DNA from: Actinomyces sp. AC-20-1
GTDB taxonomy: Bacteria; Actinomycetota; Actinomycetes; Actinomycetales; Actinomycetaceae
Direction of reading: 5' to 3'
DNA length: 64,000 nucleotides
Assembly: GCF_023369555.1 (NCBI RefSeq)
Contig: NZ_JACJVC010000008.1
Span: 49,811-113,810 of the forward strand
Shown in pieces: positions 17,128-24,933 of this stretch (position 1 is its first letter; every line of letters begins with the position of its first letter). Position numbers and translations under genes: made by a program. Below the pieces are notes generated by a model. It saw nothing but the letters and a program-made list of their open reading frames with translations. It was not told the DNA's origin and made no database searches.

Positions 17128-17625
17128 TCAGCCGAGAACAGCCAGGGCGGCGTCGTAGTCCGGCTCGTCGGCGACCTCGGCGACCTGCTCGCTGTGCAGC
17201 ACGACGCCGTCGGCCCCGATGACCACGACCGCGCGCGAGAGCAGCCCGGCCAGCGGCCCGTCGGCCATGGTGACGCCGTAGTCCTCACCGAAGCCGGAGC
17301 GGAAGGCGGAGGCGGTCACGACGTCGTCCAGCCCCTCGGCCCCGCAGAAGCGTGCCTGGGCGAAGGGCAGGTCCTTGCTCACGCACAGGACGGTCGTGTT
17401 GTCCAGCGAGGAGGCCCGCTTGTTGAACTCGCGCACCGACTGGGCGCACACGCCCGTGTCGACCGACGGGAAGATCGAGACGACGACGCGGCGGCCGGCC
17501 AGCGACTGGCTGGTGACCTCGGCCAGGTCCGCGCCGACGAGCGTGAAGGCGGGGGCGGTCGAGCCGACGGCGGGCAGCTTGCCGACGGTGGAGACGGGGA
17601 CGCCATGGAAGATGATGGAAGCCAT
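17128..17625 (-). CDS. tpx: Thiol peroxidase (Tpx-type peroxiredoxin)
   Basis: A 165-residue atypical 2-Cys peroxiredoxin that reduces hydroperoxides with thioredoxin. The peroxidatic Cys60 sits in SIFPSVDTGVCAQSVREF and the resolving Cys94 in FAQARFCGAEG; RRVVVSIFP and TVLCVSKDLPFAQ are diagnostic of Tpx. Length is normal for the family. It lies between pyrE and the SDR on the same strand, with short gaps. Confidence 0.96.
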   Translation of the reverse strand: MASIIFHGVPVSTVGKLPAVGSTAPAFTLVGADLAEVTSQSLAGRRVVVSIFPSVDTGVCAQSVREFNKRASSLDNTTVLCVSKDLPFAQARFCGAEGLDDVVTASAFRSGFGEDYGVTMADGPLAGLLSRAVVVIGADGVVLHSEQVAEVADEPDYDAALAVLG

Positions 17626-17687
17626 GGGCCGATGGTCCTATGTGTGGCTCGCTCCCCACCAGAGGACTCGTCCCAGAGCGAAACCCC

Positions 17688-18524
17688 TCAGTAGCGGGTG
17701 CGCGCCGTGGCGTGCCCGGCGACCCGCCGCACCAGCCAGCGGGGGCTGACCCGCAGCAGCGCGTTGACCGCCCGGTAGCGCGCCGACGGCGTGCAGATGA
17801 CCTGGCCGCGGCGCACCGCCGCCAGCGCCTCGCGCGCGACGTCGTCGGCGTCGAGCCACGCGGGACCGGGCCACGACTCCTCCGCGATGCCCGCGCGATG
17901 GTGGAAGTCCGAGCGGGTCAGGCCCGGGTTGAGCACGGTGGCGCTCACGCCGGAGCCGCGCAGCTCGGAGGCGAGGGCCTCGGTGAAGGTCCGCACCCAC
18001 GCCTTGTGGGCCGCGTAGGTGCCCATCGCGGTCAGCGCCGTCACGCTCGCGACGTTGAGCACCGCCCCGTGCCCGCGCGCCACCATCCCCGGCACCGCCG
18101 CGTGGGTGAGCTCGAGCACCGCCGCCACCATGACGTCGAGCGCCCGGCGCTCCTGGGCGAGGTCCCCGCCGACGAGCTCCTGGCCGACGGCGAAGCCCGC
18201 GTTGTTGACCAGCAGGTCCACCGGCCGGCGGGCCACGTCCTGCTCCGTGTGGGGCCGGCTCACCTGCGGGGCGCTGCTGCGCACGCCGTCGGGCAGGCCC
18301 ACCCTCAGGCGCTCGGCGACCCGCTCGCGCCCCTCGGGGGTGGACAGGTCCGCGGTCAGGACCTGCACCCCGACCCCCGCGCGCTGGTGGAGCTCGTGGG
18401 CGGCCTCCTGCAGGCGCTCAGTGGAGCGGGCGACGAGGACGAGGTCGTGATGGCCGACGGCGAGCTCGCGGGCCAGGGCGAGGCCGATGCCGCTGGTGGC
18501 GCCGGTGACGAGTGCGGTTCCCAT
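17688..18524 (-). CDS. Short-chain dehydrogenase/reductase (SDR)
   Basis: A 278-residue classical SDR. The NAD(P) loop is TGATSGIG (7-14), NNAG is at 107-110, the catalytic Ser is near 160 and YAAHK at 170-174. An acidic-free, Arg-containing second strand (VLVARSTERL) suggests NADP. The ATG at 18524 starts exactly at the Rossmann strand; the longer open frame upstream is a shadow of the ABC permease. A TACCCT hexamer (18532-18537) lies 7 nt before the ATG. There is a 20-residue insert (GVRSSAPQVSRPHTEQDVAR) before the NNAG strand. Substrate unknown. Confidence 0.88.
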   Translation of the reverse strand: MGTALVTGATSGIGLALARELAVGHHDLVLVARSTERLQEAAHELHQRAGVGVQVLTADLSTPEGRERVAERLRVGLPDGVRSSAPQVSRPHTEQDVARRPVDLLVNNAGFAVGQELVGGDLAQERRALDVMVAAVLELTHAAVPGMVARGHGAVLNVASVTALTAMGTYAAHKAWVRTFTEALASELRGSGVSATVLNPGLTRSDFHHRAGIAEESWPGPAWLDADDVAREALAAVRRGQVICTPSARYRAVNALLRVSPRWLVRRVAGHATARTRY

Positions 18525-18550
18525 GGGCTGAAGGGTATCGGCGGGCAGGC

Positions 18551-18591
18551 GGCGGCGCCCGCCACCTCCCCATGTAGTGACGGGCGCCGCC
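18551..18591 (-). terminator. Terminator of the sugar ABC operon
   Basis: 11-bp perfect stem GGCGGCGCCCG/CGGGCGCCGCC around a 19-nt loop, 20 bp after the stop of the last permease gene. Confidence 0.75.
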
Positions 18592-18610
18592 TGGATGAGT
18601 CCCTGCGCCC

Positions 18611-19564
18611 TCAGCCCTTGACCGCGCCGGCGGCGAGGCCGGCCTGCCAGAAGCGCTGGAGGAACAGGAAGAGGACGATGAGCGGCAGGACGCCGAAGAG
18701 CGCTCCCTGCAGCACGGCGCCGTACACCGGGTCGAAGTACGACATCATGCCGTACAGGCCCAGGGTCACGGGCTTGAGCTCGGTGTTGTTCGTGACCATC
18801 ATGAGCGGCAGGAGGAAGTTGTTCCACGTCGCCACGAAGATGAACAGGAAGATCGTCACCATGGCGGGCGCGAGCAGGCGCAGCACCATCGTGAAGAAGA
18901 TGCGGAACTCGCCGGCGCCGTCGATGCGGGCGGCCTCGAGCAGCTCGTCGGGCACCGAGCTCGAGGAGTACATCGTGCCGAGGAAGACGCCGAAGGGGCT
19001 CACGCAGGAGGGGATGATGATGGACCACACCGTGTCCGTCAGCCCCAGGGTGTGCATGACGATGTACAGGGGGATCGTCAGCAGGGAGATCGGCAGGAGC
19101 AGGCCCACCATGACGGTGCCGGAGAGGATGTTGGCCCCGCGGAAGCGGAACTTGCTCATGCCGTAGCCGGCCATCACCGAGATGAGGGTGCCGACGACGC
19201 CCGCGACGGTGGAGTAGAGCAGGGAGTTGCCCACCCAGCGCCAGAACATGTTGCCGGTCCAGCCCATGAGGGCGGTGTAGTTCTGGGCCGCGGAGTTCTC
19301 GGCGAACCAGAAGCCGTTGGACGTGAGCATGTCCGGGTTGGACTTCGTCGCGTTGATGACGACCCAGTAGATCGGGAAGGCGAAGTAGAGCAGGACGAGG
19401 ACCATGCCGACCCATGTGACCGCCTTCGCCGTGCGGCTCGGCTCGAGGGACTGGGCGTGGTCGGAGGTGGAGGGGTAGTACACGCGCCCGTCGGGCAGCG
19501 TGGCGGTGCGTCGGCGTCGTGCGTTGGCGGCGGAGACGGATGGGGCGGCGGTGGTGGTGCTCAT
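18611..19564 (-). CDS. Carbohydrate ABC transporter permease (MalG-like)
   Basis: A 317-residue inner-membrane permease with a 45-residue polar N-terminus and six predicted helices. The ATPase-docking EAA loop is visible as DELLEAARIDGAGEFRIFFTMVLRL. The ATG at 19564 (MSTTTAAPSVSA) is used, 14 nt after the MalF-like stop. Together with the upstream MalF-like permease and lipoprotein it forms a CUT1-type sugar importer. No ATP-binding subunit is encoded nearby, so a shared MsiK-type ATPase elsewhere is likely. Substrate cannot be read from the sequence. Confidence 0.92.
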   Translation of the reverse strand: MSTTTAAPSVSAANARRRRTATLPDGRVYYPSTSDHAQSLEPSRTAKAVTWVGMVLVLLYFAFPIYWVVINATKSNPDMLTSNGFWFAENSAAQNYTALMGWTGNMFWRWVGNSLLYSTVAGVVGTLISVMAGYGMSKFRFRGANILSGTVMVGLLLPISLLTIPLYIVMHTLGLTDTVWSIIIPSCVSPFGVFLGTMYSSSSVPDELLEAARIDGAGEFRIFFTMVLRLLAPAMVTIFLFIFVATWNNFLLPLMMVTNNTELKPVTLGLYGMMSYFDPVYGAVLQGALFGVLPLIVLFLFLQRFWQAGLAAGAVKG

Positions 19565-19578
19565 GTCGTCGCTGCCTC

Positions 19579-20511
19579 TCACTTCTGGATCCTGCGCTGG
19601 ACGAGGGCGTACACGGCCGCGAGCGCGCCGGCGATGAGCGCCATGACGATGGAGATCGCGGAGGCCGTGTGCGGGTCGCCGGGCGAGACCATCATGGTGT
19701 TGTAGGCCATCATCATCGGGGTGTAGTTGTTGCCCATCCAGGACTGGCCCGTGCTCATGACGGTCGGCTCGTTGAAGAGCTGGATGGTGCCGATGATGGA
19801 CAGCAGGACGGTGAGCAGGGCGGCGCCGGAGACCATGGGGACCTTGATCCTCGTGGCGATCTGGAAGCCGGAGGCGCCGTCGAGGCGGGCGGCCTCGTAC
19901 AGCTCCTGTGGGATGGCCTGCAGGGCGGCGAGGAAGACGAGCATGTTGTAGCCGGTGAAGGTCCACGTCGTCATGTTGGCCATGGAGGCGAGGATGACGT
20001 TCTTGCTGAAGAAGCTGATCCCCAGCCAGTCGGACAGCGGGGACAGCTGCGGGCTGTAGAGGTAGAGCCACACCATGGCGGCGACGACGCCGGGGATCGC
20101 GTAGGGCAGGAAGTAGCCCAGCCGGAAGATGGTGACGCGCTTGACGAGGTAGGAGTCCAGCAGGAGGGCGAGCACGAGGGCCGTGAGGATCATGACCGGG
20201 ATCTGGAAGGCCGCGTAGACGACGACGCGCCCGATGCCGGTCCAGAAGGCCCCGTTGGTGACGACGGCGGCGAAGTTGTCGAGGCCGACGAAGCTCGTGA
20301 CGGTCTCCCCGCCTCCGTACAGGCCGCCGCCGGAGACCTTGGTCTGGAAGAAGGACTGGTGGACGGACACGAGGATCGGCACGATGAAGGTGGCCGCGAA
20401 GAAGAGGGCGAAGGGTGCTGCGAAGGCCCAGCCGAACAGGTTGTTGCGTCGTTGGCGCGCCTTGATGGCGCGGAGGTTCGCGGCCGTCGGGGCGGCCGGG
20501 GCGGTGCTCAT
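19579..20511 (-). CDS. Carbohydrate ABC transporter permease (MalF-like)
   Basis: A 310-residue permease with six helices, partner of the MalG-like protein. The EAA loop reads QELYEAARLDGASGFQIATRIKVPM. The N-terminus is a short polar tail and then RRNNLFGWAFAAPFALFFAATFIVP, the usual first helix of this class. It lies 222 bp after the binding-protein gene, the gap holding an intercistronic hairpin, and 14 bp before the second permease. Confidence 0.93.
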   Translation of the reverse strand: MSTAPAAPTAANLRAIKARQRRNNLFGWAFAAPFALFFAATFIVPILVSVHQSFFQTKVSGGGLYGGGETVTSFVGLDNFAAVVTNGAFWTGIGRVVVYAAFQIPVMILTALVLALLLDSYLVKRVTIFRLGYFLPYAIPGVVAAMVWLYLYSPQLSPLSDWLGISFFSKNVILASMANMTTWTFTGYNMLVFLAALQAIPQELYEAARLDGASGFQIATRIKVPMVSGAALLTVLLSIIGTIQLFNEPTVMSTGQSWMGNNYTPMMMAYNTMMVSPGDPHTASAISIVMALIAGALAAVYALVQRRIQK

Positions 20512-20690
20512 GGCGGGGCTCCTCGGTGGTGGTGGTGCCCGGGGCGAGGGGCGACGTCGTCGTCGGGCCCGCTGCTCGCCTCGAGCCTGTGGGCGGGCCG
20601 CCCGGGCGGCGGTCCGGTCCTCGTGGTGGCCACTGCCCGCGGCCGGGACCTGGACGAGAGCGTCCGGTCCCGGCCCGGGGCGGCCCGGCT

Positions 20691-20725
20691 GGGCGCTGAG
20701 GCGGCGATCGAGGGCCTCAGCGCCC
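20691..20725 (-). terminator. Intercistronic hairpin after the binding-protein gene
   Basis: Perfect 12-bp stem GGGCGCTGAGGC/GCCTCAGCGCCC with an 11-nt loop, 9 bp beyond the lipoprotein stop and within the operon. It probably gives partial termination or 3'-end protection, so that the binding protein is made in excess over the permeases. Confidence 0.7.
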
Positions 20726-20733
20726 GGGCAGGG

Positions 20734-22056
20734 TCACTTCGCGACGGTGAGGCCGGCGGACTCCAGGGAGCTGACGGCCTCCTCCTGCGCGGCGGAGAAG
20801 ACGTCGGCGACCTTGGCGGAGCCGGTGGCGACCTCGCCGCCCTTGGTGTTGAGGACGGCGACGACGGAGGTCCACGTCGGGGAGTAGGGGAAGTCCTCGT
20901 TCATGGTGTCGTTGGCCTCGGCGAGGAAGCCGTAGACGTCCTGGCCGCCCCAGAGCTTGACCATGGACTCGGGGGTCTTGGGCTTCTCGGTGGTGGCGGC
21001 GACGACGAGGCCCTGGGAGACGAGGTCAGCGACCTGGGTGTTGAACCAGTTGGCGAACCTCAGGGCCTCGGCCTTGTGCTGGCAGCCCTTGATGACGGCG
21101 ACGGCGGAGCCGCCGTCGGAGCCGGTGACCTGCTTGTCGCCGAACTTGGGCAGGTAGGTGACCTGCCACTGGCTCTCCTCGACGCCGAGGTCGCCGAGCA
21201 TGAAGGCGGGCTCCCAGGCGGCGGCGACGGTGCCGATGAGGGTGCCGTCGGTGAGCTTGGCGCCCCAGTCGTCGCCCCAGCGGCCGTCGGACAGGACGAG
21301 CGCGAGGCCCTCGTCGATGAGCTCCTGGTGGATGGCGGCGACCTTGGCGGTGACCTCGGAGTCGATGTCGACCTTCCAGGCGTCGCCCTCGGCGGAGAAC
21401 CAGGTGGCGCCGGCGGCGGCGGCCTGGCCGGACATCATGTAGGCGGTCTCGTCGGACTGCCAGGTGGTGATGTACTTGCCGGCGGCCTTGGCGACCTTCG
21501 CGGACTCCTTGAGCTCGGCCCAGGTGGTGGGGGCGGTGATGCCGAGCTCGTCGAAGGCGGCCTTGTCGTAGACGTAGACGAGGGGGCCGGAGTCCTGGGG
21601 CAGGCCGACGACGATGTCGCCGAGCCTGCACATGCCCATGGTGCCGGCGGAGAAGTTGGCCTCGTAGCCGCCGTCGGCGATCTCCTTGGCGACGTCCTCG
21701 AGATCGCCGGCGATCCACTCGGAGCCGATCTCGGCGTAGCCGACCTGGGCGAGGTCGGGGGCGTCGCCGGACTGGACGGCCTGGTGGATCTTGGCGTAGG
21801 ACTCGTCGGCCTTGCCGTCGAACTTGGTGGCCGTGACATGGATGCCCGGGTTCTCCTCGTTCCAGCGGGCGACGATGTCGTCGACCTTGGTCATGCCCTC
21901 GCCGTCGGGCAGGCGGTGCCAGTAGGTGATCTCGACCACGTCTCCGGAGTCGGCCATCGTGTCGGAGCCGGAGCCGCAGGCGGCCAGGGTGGCCAGCGTC
22001 GCGGCGGCGAGGCCGCCGCCGAGGACCTGGCGACGGGTAGCAGTGGTGGCCTTCAT
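20734..22056 (-). CDS. Extracellular sugar-binding lipoprotein of ABC importer
   Basis: A 440-residue CUT1-family solute-binding protein. The N-terminus ATRRQVLGGGLAAATLATLAAC has twin arginines and a lipobox (Cys27), so it is possibly a Tat-exported lipoprotein. The body starts VVEITYWHRLPDGEG and holds DLAQVGYAEIGSEW and the SDGRWGDDW/AAWEPAFML segments typical of cluster 1 binding proteins. The ATG at 22056 is chosen for its AGGAAGG site 7 nt upstream. It is the first gene of a three-gene operon with its own promoter and an operator-like palindrome. Confidence 0.92.
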   Translation of the reverse strand: MKATTATRRQVLGGGLAAATLATLAACGSGSDTMADSGDVVEITYWHRLPDGEGMTKVDDIVARWNEENPGIHVTATKFDGKADESYAKIHQAVQSGDAPDLAQVGYAEIGSEWIAGDLEDVAKEIADGGYEANFSAGTMGMCRLGDIVVGLPQDSGPLVYVYDKAAFDELGITAPTTWAELKESAKVAKAAGKYITTWQSDETAYMMSGQAAAAGATWFSAEGDAWKVDIDSEVTAKVAAIHQELIDEGLALVLSDGRWGDDWGAKLTDGTLIGTVAAAWEPAFMLGDLGVEESQWQVTYLPKFGDKQVTGSDGGSAVAVIKGCQHKAEALRFANWFNTQVADLVSQGLVVAATTEKPKTPESMVKLWGGQDVYGFLAEANDTMNEDFPYSPTWTSVVAVLNTKGGEVATGSAKVADVFSAAQEEAVSSLESAGLTVAK

Positions 22057-22137
22057 GGGGAACCTTCCTGTGTTCATGGGACGCGCATCCTTGCGCGCAT
22101 CCACTCGGCGCTGAGGTGAGCGCCGGCGTCGGAATTG

Positions 22138-22167
22138 AATGTATGACATCGGTTGTCTGACGCGCAA
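22138..22167 (-). promoter_or_regulatory. Promoter with embedded operator for the sugar ABC operon
   Basis: On the minus strand: -35-like TTGCGC (22162-22167), 18-bp spacer, -10-like TACATT (22138-22143). An imperfect palindrome GACAACCGATGTC (22145-22157) fills the spacer, the position expected for a repressor such as a LacI- or ROK-type regulator. No such regulator gene is adjacent. Confidence 0.5.
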
Positions 22168-22231
22168 GCCATTTCTTCGAATCCCGAAATATTTGATGGC
22201 TCACGTCTCCCGGCCCCGCCTGCCCACCCGC

Positions 22232-22237
22232 TAGCCT
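22232..22237 (+). promoter_or_regulatory. Probable -10 box of the exonuclease III gene (leaderless)
   Basis: TAGCCT with 6 nt to the ATG at 22244. Confidence 0.5.
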
Positions 22238-22243
22238 CGGCCC

Positions 22244-23053
22244 ATGCGCCTGGCCACCTGGAACGTCAACTCCGTCCGCACCCGTGTCGACCGCGTCACC
22301 ACCTTCCTTGAGCGCGAGGACGTCGACGTCCTCGCCATGCAGGAGACCAAGTGCCGGCCCGACCAGTTCCCCTACGCGCCCTTCGAGGCCGCCGGCTACC
22401 AGGTGGCCGTCCACGGCCTCAACCAGTGGAACGGCGTCGCCATCGCCTCACGCGTCGGGCTGGACGACGTCCGGACCCACTTCCCCGGGCAGCCCGCCTG
22501 GGCCTCCCAGGAGGGCGAGGAGCCCGTCGTCGAGGCCCGGGCGCTCGGGGCGAGCGTGGGCGCCGTGGCCGGGACGGAGCCCGTGCGCCTGTGGAGCCTC
22601 TACGTGCCCAACGGCCGCGAGCTCACCCACCCCCACTACACCTACAAGCTCGACTGGATGCGCGCCCTCACCCGGGACGTCACCGGCTGGCTCAGCGAGG
22701 ACCCCGGCCAGAGCCTCGCCCTCGTCGGCGACTGGAACGTCGCCCCGCTGGATGAGGACGTGTGGGACATGGCGGTCTTCGAGGGCGCCACCCACGTCTC
22801 GGAGCCCGAGCGCGCCGCCTTCCGGGCACTCGCCGAGGCCGGCATGGTCGAGGCCACCCGCGAGCGGGTCACCAATTACACCTACTGGGACTACCAGAGG
22901 CTGCGCTTCCCCCGCAACGAGGGCATGCGCATCGACTTCGTCTACGGCTCACCGGCCTTCGAGGCCCGCGTGCGCTCGGCGGCCATCGACCGCGACGAGC
23001 GCAAGGGCAAGGGCGCCTCCGACCACGTGCCCGTCATCGTCGAGGTCGCCTGA
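22244..23053 (+). CDS. xth: Exodeoxyribonuclease III / AP endonuclease
   Basis: A 269-residue Xth-family DNA repair enzyme acting at abasic sites and 3' ends. Catalytic motifs are WNVNSVRTR, MQETKCRPDQFP (metal-binding Glu), SLYVPNGR, GDWNVAPLDEDV, RIDFVYGS and SDHVPVI. The length fits ExoIII. The ATG is immediately preceded by a leaderless-type promoter. It stands alone, divergent from the sugar ABC operon. Confidence 0.96.
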   Translation: MRLATWNVNSVRTRVDRVTTFLEREDVDVLAMQETKCRPDQFPYAPFEAAGYQVAVHGLNQWNGVAIASRVGLDDVRTHFPGQPAWASQEGEEPVVEARALGASVGAVAGTEPVRLWSLYVPNGRELTHPHYTYKLDWMRALTRDVTGWLSEDPGQSLALVGDWNVAPLDEDVWDMAVFEGATHVSEPERAAFRALAEAGMVEATRERVTNYTYWDYQRLRFPRNEGMRIDFVYGSPAFEARVRSAAIDRDERKGKGASDHVPVIVEVA

Positions 23054-23104
23054 GGCGGGTGCCCGCCGGGCCCAGCCGGCCCTCACGCAGGCACGGGCCC
23101 CGGC

Positions 23105-23965
23105 TCACAGCGCCAGCACCTGGTCGCTCAGATCGGGCCACACCTGGGCGTGCAGGCGCGAGAAGGGCCTGGCCCCCAGGAACACCGCCTCGCGCCCCGC
23201 CACCGGGTCCACCCACAGGAAGGAGCCCGCCTGGCCGAAGTGCCCGAAGGTCTGCGGGCTGTTGGCCGAGCCCGTCCAGTGCGGCGACTTGCGCCCGCGG
23301 ACCTCGACCCCCAGACCGAAGTCGCAGGGCGACTGCCTGCCGTAACCCGGCAGCACGCCGTCGAGGCCCGGGCGCGCCACCGTGCGCGCGCGCCGCGCCA
23401 GCTCCTCACCCACGAGGGTCGGCGCCGCCAGCTCGCGGGCGAACAGCGACAGGTCCTCCGCGCTGCCCTGGCCCGAGTGGGCGGGCGAGCCCGGGATGAG
23501 GACGCTCGCCATCCCCAGGGGCTCGAGCACCGTCTGCTCCACCCACTCCTCCAGCCCCGCGCCTGTGGCCTCCACCAGCCGCTCGGCCAGGATCTCGATG
23601 CCCCGGTTGGAGTAGACCCGGCGCCTTCCCGGCGGCGCGAGCACGGCGTCGGAGTCGAAGGCGACGCCCGAGGAGTGCGAGAGCAGGTCCGCCACCGTCG
23701 CCCCCGGCAGCAGGACCGTCCCGTCGCGCTCAGGGGTCGCGGGGGCCTCGAGGTCGAGCATCCCGCGCTCGGCCGCCACCAGCGCGCTCCAGGCGACCAG
23801 CGGCTTCGTCACCGAGGCGAGGGGGAAGACCTCGTCCACCGCCCCGGCTCGGGCGATGACCCGACCGCCCTGCGTGACGACGAGCGCCGTCGGGAAGCTG
23901 AAGCGGGACAGAGCGGGCAGGGTGGACAGGACAGACGGGGCGGGTGGGGCCGCGTCGTCGGACAT
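23105..23965 (-). CDS. Serine hydrolase, beta-lactamase/class C PBP-like
   Basis: A 286-residue penicillin-binding-protein-like hydrolase. Active-site motifs: SxxK in PLASVTKPLVAW, the YxN triad as RVYSNRGIE, and HFGQAG near residue 243, replacing the usual KTG/HTG. No signal peptide is visible, so it is probably cytoplasmic like many esterase-type members (EstB). The second of two adjacent starts (ATG 23965) is used, after GAGAGG. It lies 10 bp downstream of the nitroreductase on the same strand, so it is probably cotranscribed. Substrate unknown. Confidence 0.83.
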   Translation of the reverse strand: MSDDAAPPAPSVLSTLPALSRFSFPTALVVTQGGRVIARAGAVDEVFPLASVTKPLVAWSALVAAERGMLDLEAPATPERDGTVLLPGATVADLLSHSSGVAFDSDAVLAPPGRRRVYSNRGIEILAERLVEATGAGLEEWVEQTVLEPLGMASVLIPGSPAHSGQGSAEDLSLFARELAAPTLVGEELARRARTVARPGLDGVLPGYGRQSPCDFGLGVEVRGRKSPHWTGSANSPQTFGHFGQAGSFLWVDPVAGREAVFLGARPFSRLHAQVWPDLSDQVLAL

Positions 23966-23975
23966 CACGAGCCTC

Positions 23976-24767
23976 TCAGGACAGGCACAGGCGCTGCTCG
24001 TGCAGCACCTCGGCCAGCGGCATCGTGGAGGAGCCGCCCGCGCCCAGGGCCCGGGCGATCTGCTCGGAGAAGGAGTCCACGCGCGTGTTGGCCGCCCGCA
24101 GGTCGTAGTAGTCGCGCACGGTGGCGTCGTAGGCGGCCAGCGCCTCCAGGTGCTCGGCCGGGTCCGGGTAGCGGTCGACGGCGCTCATGACCTCGCGCGG
24201 CAGGCGCGGCTTGTACTGCGGCTCCTGGGCGGCGTGGCCGACGAGCAGGCCCAGCAGGGGGAAGGTCCGCTCCGGCAGGCCCAGGGCGGTGATGACGCTG
24301 CGCACGTCGGTGAGGATGGAGCCGAGGTAGGTGGTGCCCAGCCCCAGGGACTCCGCCGCGACGACGACGTTCTGCGCGGCGATGACCGCGTCCTCGACGC
24401 CCTGGAGGAAGAGGGTCGTGCGCTCCAGCGGCTCGAGGTCCGCGCCCGCGCGCTCGCGCAGGACGGCGTTGCGGTACAGGTCGACGACGAAGACGAGGAG
24501 CTCGCCGTTGGAGCCGCCGACGTAGGGCTGGCCGGAGGAGGCGTGCAGGGCCGCGCGCACGGCGGGGTCGAGGACGCGGATGACGGTGACCTGCTGCTGG
24601 AAGGAGGAGGTGGCGCCGTGGCGGGCGACCTCGAGCAGGGTCTCGACGACGTCCTCGCCGACGCTCTCGGGCGTGTAGGCGCGGATCGTGCGGTGCGCGA
24701 GCTGGGCGCGGACGGTCTCGTTGAGGACGGGGGCCGTCGGCGGGGTCGTGAGGGTCTGGTGGGTCAT
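23976..24767 (-). CDS. NfsA/FRP-type flavin nitroreductase
   Basis: A 263-residue FMN-dependent NAD(P)H oxidoreductase. Family features are the N-terminal RTIRAYTPESV FMN-binding stretch, SSFQQQVTVIRV, DAVIAAQNVVVAAESLGLGTTYLGSI and PLLGLLVGHAAQEPQYKPRLP. The ATG at 24767 has TACCCT ending 6 nt upstream. It is divergent from the DnaQ-like gene across repeat A3 and overlaps no neighbour. Likely reduces nitroaromatics, quinones or flavins. Confidence 0.9.
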   Translation of the reverse strand: MTHQTLTTPPTAPVLNETVRAQLAHRTIRAYTPESVGEDVVETLLEVARHGATSSFQQQVTVIRVLDPAVRAALHASSGQPYVGGSNGELLVFVVDLYRNAVLRERAGADLEPLERTTLFLQGVEDAVIAAQNVVVAAESLGLGTTYLGSILTDVRSVITALGLPERTFPLLGLLVGHAAQEPQYKPRLPREVMSAVDRYPDPAEHLEALAAYDATVRDYYDLRAANTRVDSFSEQIARALGAGGSSTMPLAEVLHEQRLCLS

Positions 24768-24773
24768 GGGGGA

Positions 24774-24779
24774 AGGGTA
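24774..24779 (-). promoter_or_regulatory. Probable -10 box of the nitroreductase (leaderless)
   Basis: TACCCT on the minus strand, 6 nt from the ATG; the arm of repeat A3 begins 8 bp further upstream and covers the -35 position. Confidence 0.5.
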
Positions 24780-24787
24780 TGCCCGGG

Positions 24788-24907
24788 TGTCACGACTGAG
24801 GCCATTGCCTCGGCAGCACCCGCTCTCGCGCGAACAGACCGTTGGCATCACGCGGTTGCGGCGCCCCGCCTCACGGTGCGGGAGGCGCAATGGCCTGGAT
24901 CGTGACA
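24788..24907. repeat. Type A 120-bp inverted-repeat element, copy A3
   Basis: Left arm TGTCACGACTGAGGCCATTG (three changes from consensus), right arm perfect (24888-24907), GCACC at offset 29-33 in both halves. It fills the space between two divergent -10 boxes, 8 bp and 13 bp from them. Confidence 0.85.
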
Positions 24908-24920
24908 GCAGTGGCTTGTC

Positions 24921-24926
24921 TACCAT
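24921..24926 (+). promoter_or_regulatory. Probable -10 box of the DnaQ-like gene (leaderless)
   Basis: TACCAT, 7 nt from the GTG at 24934 and 13 bp from the end of repeat A3. The same 13-bp distance is found at A4. Confidence 0.45.
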
Positions 24927-24933
24927 CACCACG

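Noticed and set aside
17688..19415. 575-codon fusion of the SDR with upstream sequence
   Set aside because: The upstream part is out of frame with the real permease, and the SDR has its own start and promoter-like box at 18524-18537.
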